From the NCBI GenBank assembly GCA_964473525.1, contig CAYYPK010000002.1, positions 283,330-347,329 on the forward strand: a stretch of DNA of 64,000 nt, in the 5' to 3' direction. The notes under the pieces were generated by a model that made no database searches, was not told the origin of the DNA, and saw nothing but the letters and a program-made list of their open reading frames with translations. This document shows, one piece after another, positions 61,701 to 64,000 of this stretch. The stretch's first letter is position 1. Each line of letters opens with the position of its first letter. A program made the translations under genes and the position numbers. This stretch comes from GCA-2687025 sp964473525 (GTDB lineage Bacteria > Poribacteria > WGA-4E > GCA-2687025).

Positions 61701-64000
61701 CCTGCGGTTGACCTTCACCACGCAACAGGACGACCTATCGTGGCTGCCGTCGCTCCACCCTCTGTTGCAGGAAGCCGACGGGAGCGCGTCGGTGACGCTG
61801 GACGTAACCGGATCGATCCGGCATCCGCTGGTGTCCGGCGCCGCGCGTGTCGACGCATCGCGCGTGGCTCTGGACTTCTCAAATCGCCCGGTCGAGAACA
61901 TTGTCGTCGCCGCTAGCTTCAGCTCTGACGACGCCGGACGCGTGGTGGCAGACGTCGAGAGTCGCGCCCTCGTGGGGGATGGCCGCGTCGTGGGGTCAGG
62001 GTCGTTCACATATCCGTTGGATCTCGTGGACTGGCGAGACGCTCTTGACCCAGACAGCGTGCGGGGCGCCATGGACTTCACGCTCGACGGCCTGAGGATG
62101 TCGAGACTGGTCCAATTCGCCGGCGGCGAGGCGCCACCTTTAGAGGTCGAATTGTCCGGCTCGGCGCATCTGGACGTCACTGGAGCCGACCCCCGCGGCT
62201 GGACCGGGAGCCTGACGATCAGTGACTCCTCCTTGCGTGGCAATGACCGGTTGCTGCCCAATCAGGGGCCCCTTACCGCAAGCTACGACGGCTCCACGCT
62301 GCGGCTCGACCGGTGCCGCTTCGGGATGGGGCCGCAGTCGTTGTCTCTCGCGGGAGCTCTGCACGAGGACGGAACCTGGGAGGGCCGCGCGGACGCTACA
62401 AGCCTTGACGTCACCATTCTGGGTCGCTTCCTCACGGGATCCATGTACCCGCGAGGTCAGTTGACGGCGACTGCTACCGTGGGTGGCTCCCCCGCAGCGC
62501 CCACCATGGACGCGGAGTGGCAGCTCCACGACCTGATCTACGACCGGTTTGAGCTGGCGCTGTTTGAGGGCTCCGCGACGTACGCCAACGGCGTTCTCAC
62601 GTTGCCACAATGGGATCTTGAGAGCTTCGGCAACCACATGACCGTCGCGGGCTTCGCGCCTCTAGACGTCAAGATCGAAGATGGCGCCCTTGGCGTGGCC
62701 CGCCCCGATTTGCCCATGTCCCTGGCGCTGAAGACCGAGGAGTTTGACATCAGCTTCGCCTCGCTCCTCTTCCCGTCGGTGGATGAGGCGTCCGGGAAGG
62801 CGCTCATCGACCTCGCCATCGGCGGCACGTCACTGCACCCGGACCTCACGGGGCGCGTGCAGATGCCCGACGCCGCTCTCACGCTGGCGCACAACGGCAT
62901 GCGGCTCGACCAGATGCAGGCGTCTGTCGACGCCCGGCCGGGACGGATCGATGTCGACAAGTTCCGATTCTACGTAGGTCCAGCGCGATACGAGATGGTC
63001 AGCACATCGCTGCATCTGGACCTAGCTGTACTCCAGACCTCGATGACGGTGAAGGACGGCTCGGCGGAGGCGTGGTTCCCCACGCCAGAGAACGGCGAGG
63101 ACTCCGTGGCGACGCTCATCACTGGGAAGGTCGCCGCGCATGTGGACATCGCCGGGCTCCGGCGAGAGGGGCTCTTCCGCCGCCCCGTGACGGGCTCCGA
63201 ACTGTTCGAGCGCGCGGTGCGCCTGACGTCGCATGTGCAGGGGCAAGCTCAGCTGTCGTCTCTTCGGGTCGGATGGCTCGGATACGACCTGTCGAACGAT
63301 CCCGACACCCCTGTGGCGCTTACGTTCGACAAGGGCCTACTGACGCTGGATCAGGTGGAACTGCGGCAGCTGCCGGGATCCCCGGGCAGTCGGCACGGGT
63401 CGGTGAGCGCGTCGGGAGACTGGGAGATAGGCGGCGATCTGGACGTGCGGGCGCGTGGCCGGCTGGGAGCCGCGTTCATCTCTGATTGGCTCGGCGCCCA
63501 CGTGTTCACGCAGCCGGGTCAGACGGCGCCGGCCGCCGAGGGAAGTTTCGACTACGCCATCCACGTGACCGGGCCGGACACAGATCCGCAAGCGGCGATG
63601 AGCATGGGCTCCAGCGACTTGGCGCTGGACAATCTTCGCCTTGATGCCGTCGCCGCGACGGCGTCGTACCGCGACGAGGTACTCACTCTCGACAATTGTC
63701 AACTGACAGCCAGTGAGAGCGTAGCCACGCTACGGGGCTCCATCCCCTTCGAGGTGTCGCTCTACGAGGCGAAGGCGCAGCCGCGCGACGCTGACATGCA
63801 GCTACAGCTAGATGCGGTTCTGCCTAACGCTGACATCCTTCCGCTGCTGTTCCCGTTCATCGGGCGAGCCGACGGGACGGGGGAGGCACATCTGAGCGTC
63901 GGGGGTCGGCTGGACGATCCCACGTTCGCCGATGGGATTCCCGGTCGCCCCGCCATTGCGTTGCGCGGCTTACGGCTTAACGTGCCGGCGAGCAATCTCG
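58735..64000 (+). CDS. TamB/AsmA-like giant envelope protein, partial (C-terminus beyond right edge)
   Basis: The plus-strand frame from ATG 58735 is open to the window edge, giving at least 1,755 residues. It begins with an N-terminal membrane anchor (about residues 9-28, VARIGLVAALVLLAGIAGS) and an AsmA-like segment. The remainder is a long series of repeated beta-strand units with amphipathic alternation, as in TamB and AsmA-like proteins, which form periplasm-spanning lipid-transport or assembly bridges. No conserved catalytic motif is seen. The C-terminal TamB (DUF490) domain would lie outside the window, so TamB versus another AsmA-like protein is not settled. It stands alone, separated from upstream genes by about 250 bases. 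Confidence 0.85.
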   Translation, partial: MSIVPRPVARIGLVAALVLLAGIAGSIYLRSDALRRHVTPILEGRVGAILGSPVRIRDFHRVAPGREELTVQVMEQDGSSPVLDIHSLQLSYRLRPLLRGDLVITDVVATDVGIHVRRESSGDLNVAALIDAVTAEDEGGGLPIETSVGSIRLDRVSVVADGVIDGLRISIPGLVIDSPGDIALPLSGTRPFALHADEWTVARGGHSQTLAELKASGTVNADRVDIADGLLAADGTHVSAHGRIAFTPSLDLTVDGVVGADTVRPLYPDELRDARGSVELDGLRITGDLGDPVVEGPWAFQDALWGQVIVAAGTGALRWQGGDAVLREVELSVFGGSAVATVRADSLGVGAVEIEATATGMDIPRLREAFATEASGFEPLAGTVDGKFVATLRDDVLQSTGEWRLRDIAWRGATIGDGSGSATHSLNGEQFEAHVALAGDTRVALSGALPDDDSLAIDVSFTAQDVGGIAMALGQDAQGSVRGEGRITGSAARPAAEARATLSEGAWRGLPVSRATADLKWEDDTLQVLSSSIESGAGAVWASGTITLGATGSAPPRFDIVARAADFQLDPYVAALSPGLDFTASASGHVHVAGSLLSHDGEAQINLTDAAYSGVPVALVSLEATAAAGKWTAAPFELRVGDVPFEAAVSFGIETYAFSAASPGATPVADLLTWLPNASAGPLRDAEGFVHIVAEGEGLVSSPVARVTARLSDASFRSARLGNSEAMFTYEDGAITGSGELVDGVYALLMTGEVTSDGVPFEASLKFADTDVLPLIRLAGQPAGKGLSSTTVGGEATITGDLTRWREALASVDLSSLRLRTPEYELTNVDPVRGSISASGIDLSPIVMNGTDPAHPFDIEVRGLLDLHKPIAFDVDARKFDLDMVSDFMGLPGLAQGVGTYRLDVQGTAAEPVVKMSWNVSKARIALREGTPALDIENVQGEAEYRDRVVTLRRMGMRLGGRDVDVSGEIPMALTFVLVPLVEQLVDAPLRLTFTTQQDDLSWLPSLHPLLQEADGSASVTLDVTGSIRHPLVSGAARVDASRVALDFSNRPVENIVVAASFSSDDAGRVVADVESRALVGDGRVVGSGSFTYPLDLVDWRDALDPDSVRGAMDFTLDGLRMSRLVQFAGGEAPPLEVELSGSAHLDVTGADPRGWTGSLTISDSSLRGNDRLLPNQGPLTASYDGSTLRLDRCRFGMGPQSLSLAGALHEDGTWEGRADATSLDVTILGRFLTGSMYPRGQLTATATVGGSPAAPTMDAEWQLHDLIYDRFELALFEGSATYANGVLTLPQWDLESFGNHMTVAGFAPLDVKIEDGALGVARPDLPMSLALKTEEFDISFASLLFPSVDEASGKALIDLAIGGTSLHPDLTGRVQMPDAALTLAHNGMRLDQMQASVDARPGRIDVDKFRFYVGPARYEMVSTSLHLDLAVLQTSMTVKDGSAEAWFPTPENGEDSVATLITGKVAAHVDIAGLRREGLFRRPVTGSELFERAVRLTSHVQGQAQLSSLRVGWLGYDLSNDPDTPVALTFDKGLLTLDQVELRQLPGSPGSRHGSVSASGDWEIGGDLDVRARGRLGAAFISDWLGAHVFTQPGQTAPAAEGSFDYAIHVTGPDTDPQAAMSMGSSDLALDNLRLDAVAATASYRDEVLTLDNCQLTASESVATLRGSIPFEVSLYEAKAQPRDADMQLQLDAVLPNADILPLLFPFIGRADGTGEAHLSVGGRLDDPTFADGIPGRPAIALRGLRLNVPASNL

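Noticed and set aside
1..64000. CRISPR arrays, tRNA, rRNA and insertion sequences
   Set aside because: No direct-repeat arrays, cloverleaf patterns, conserved rRNA segments, transposases or terminal inverted repeats were recognised on reading both strands.

Overview
The window is one continuous, GC-rich stretch of a diderm bacterial chromosome with dense, mostly short-spaced genes. Outer-membrane and envelope functions are prominent: a DUF5916 beta-barrel protein, a DUF3570 barrel, two LPS-type heptosyltransferases, a TamB/AsmA-like giant and TonB-like anchored proteins. The many TolB-like propellers, DUF4159 proteins, an agarase-like glycoside hydrolase, a STAND ATPase and large multi-PAS kinases resemble gene content of uncultivated Poribacteria- or Planctomycetes-like lineages. 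That placement is inference; no rRNA or tRNA gene was seen to confirm it. No CRISPR array, prophage or insertion sequence was recognised.

Layout. 1-5.3 kb: a SelA-like PLP enzyme running off the left edge (minus), a small membrane protein, a glyoxalase-fold protein, a DUF5916 outer-membrane protein and a two-gene membrane pair. 5.4-10.1 kb: two APH-like kinases alternating with two SRPBCC proteins, one of them a SnoaL-SRPBCC-GyrI-like fusion. 10-14 kb: ComM/YifB ATPase (minus) and a duplicated pair of secreted TolB-like propellers, the second broken by one missing base. 14.3-18.4 kb: a six-PAS, two-GAF cytoplasmic histidine kinase behind a structured leader. 18.6-21.1 kb: a translationally overlapped cassette, DUF4266 lipoprotein - DUF3570 barrel - ApbE flavin transferase, followed by a secreted GH50-like hydrolase.

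23-31 kb (minus): EamA transporter, amidohydrolase, HEAT-like protein, double-VWA membrane protein, DegT aminotransferase and a third APH-like kinase. 31.5-38.5 kb (plus): a repeat protein, a small secreted protein, a PAP2 phosphatase, two GT9 heptosyltransferases, MazG, and a STAND ATPase with a C-terminal ConA-like domain. 38.6-44.7 kb: oligopeptide-type ABC ATPase and FolD, then three DUF4159 paralogues, two of them carrying a TonB-like membrane helix. 45-54 kb: a Kv-type channel with an altered selectivity filter, MFS transporter, ABC permease, dual-specificity phosphatase, glucan phosphorylase, a membrane-anchored protein and an S9 peptidase. 54-64 kb: an uncharacterised conserved protein, pentapeptide and FlgM-like small proteins, a NarL-type regulator, a truncated-looking histidine kinase, and a TamB-like protein running off the right edge.

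The two most notable observations are the flavin/heme-like cassette at 18.6-21.1 kb, where the DUF3570 barrel has a candidate flavinylation motif directly before a CxxCH heme motif, and the DUF4159 proteins whose N-terminal helices carry the SxxxH signature of TonB.
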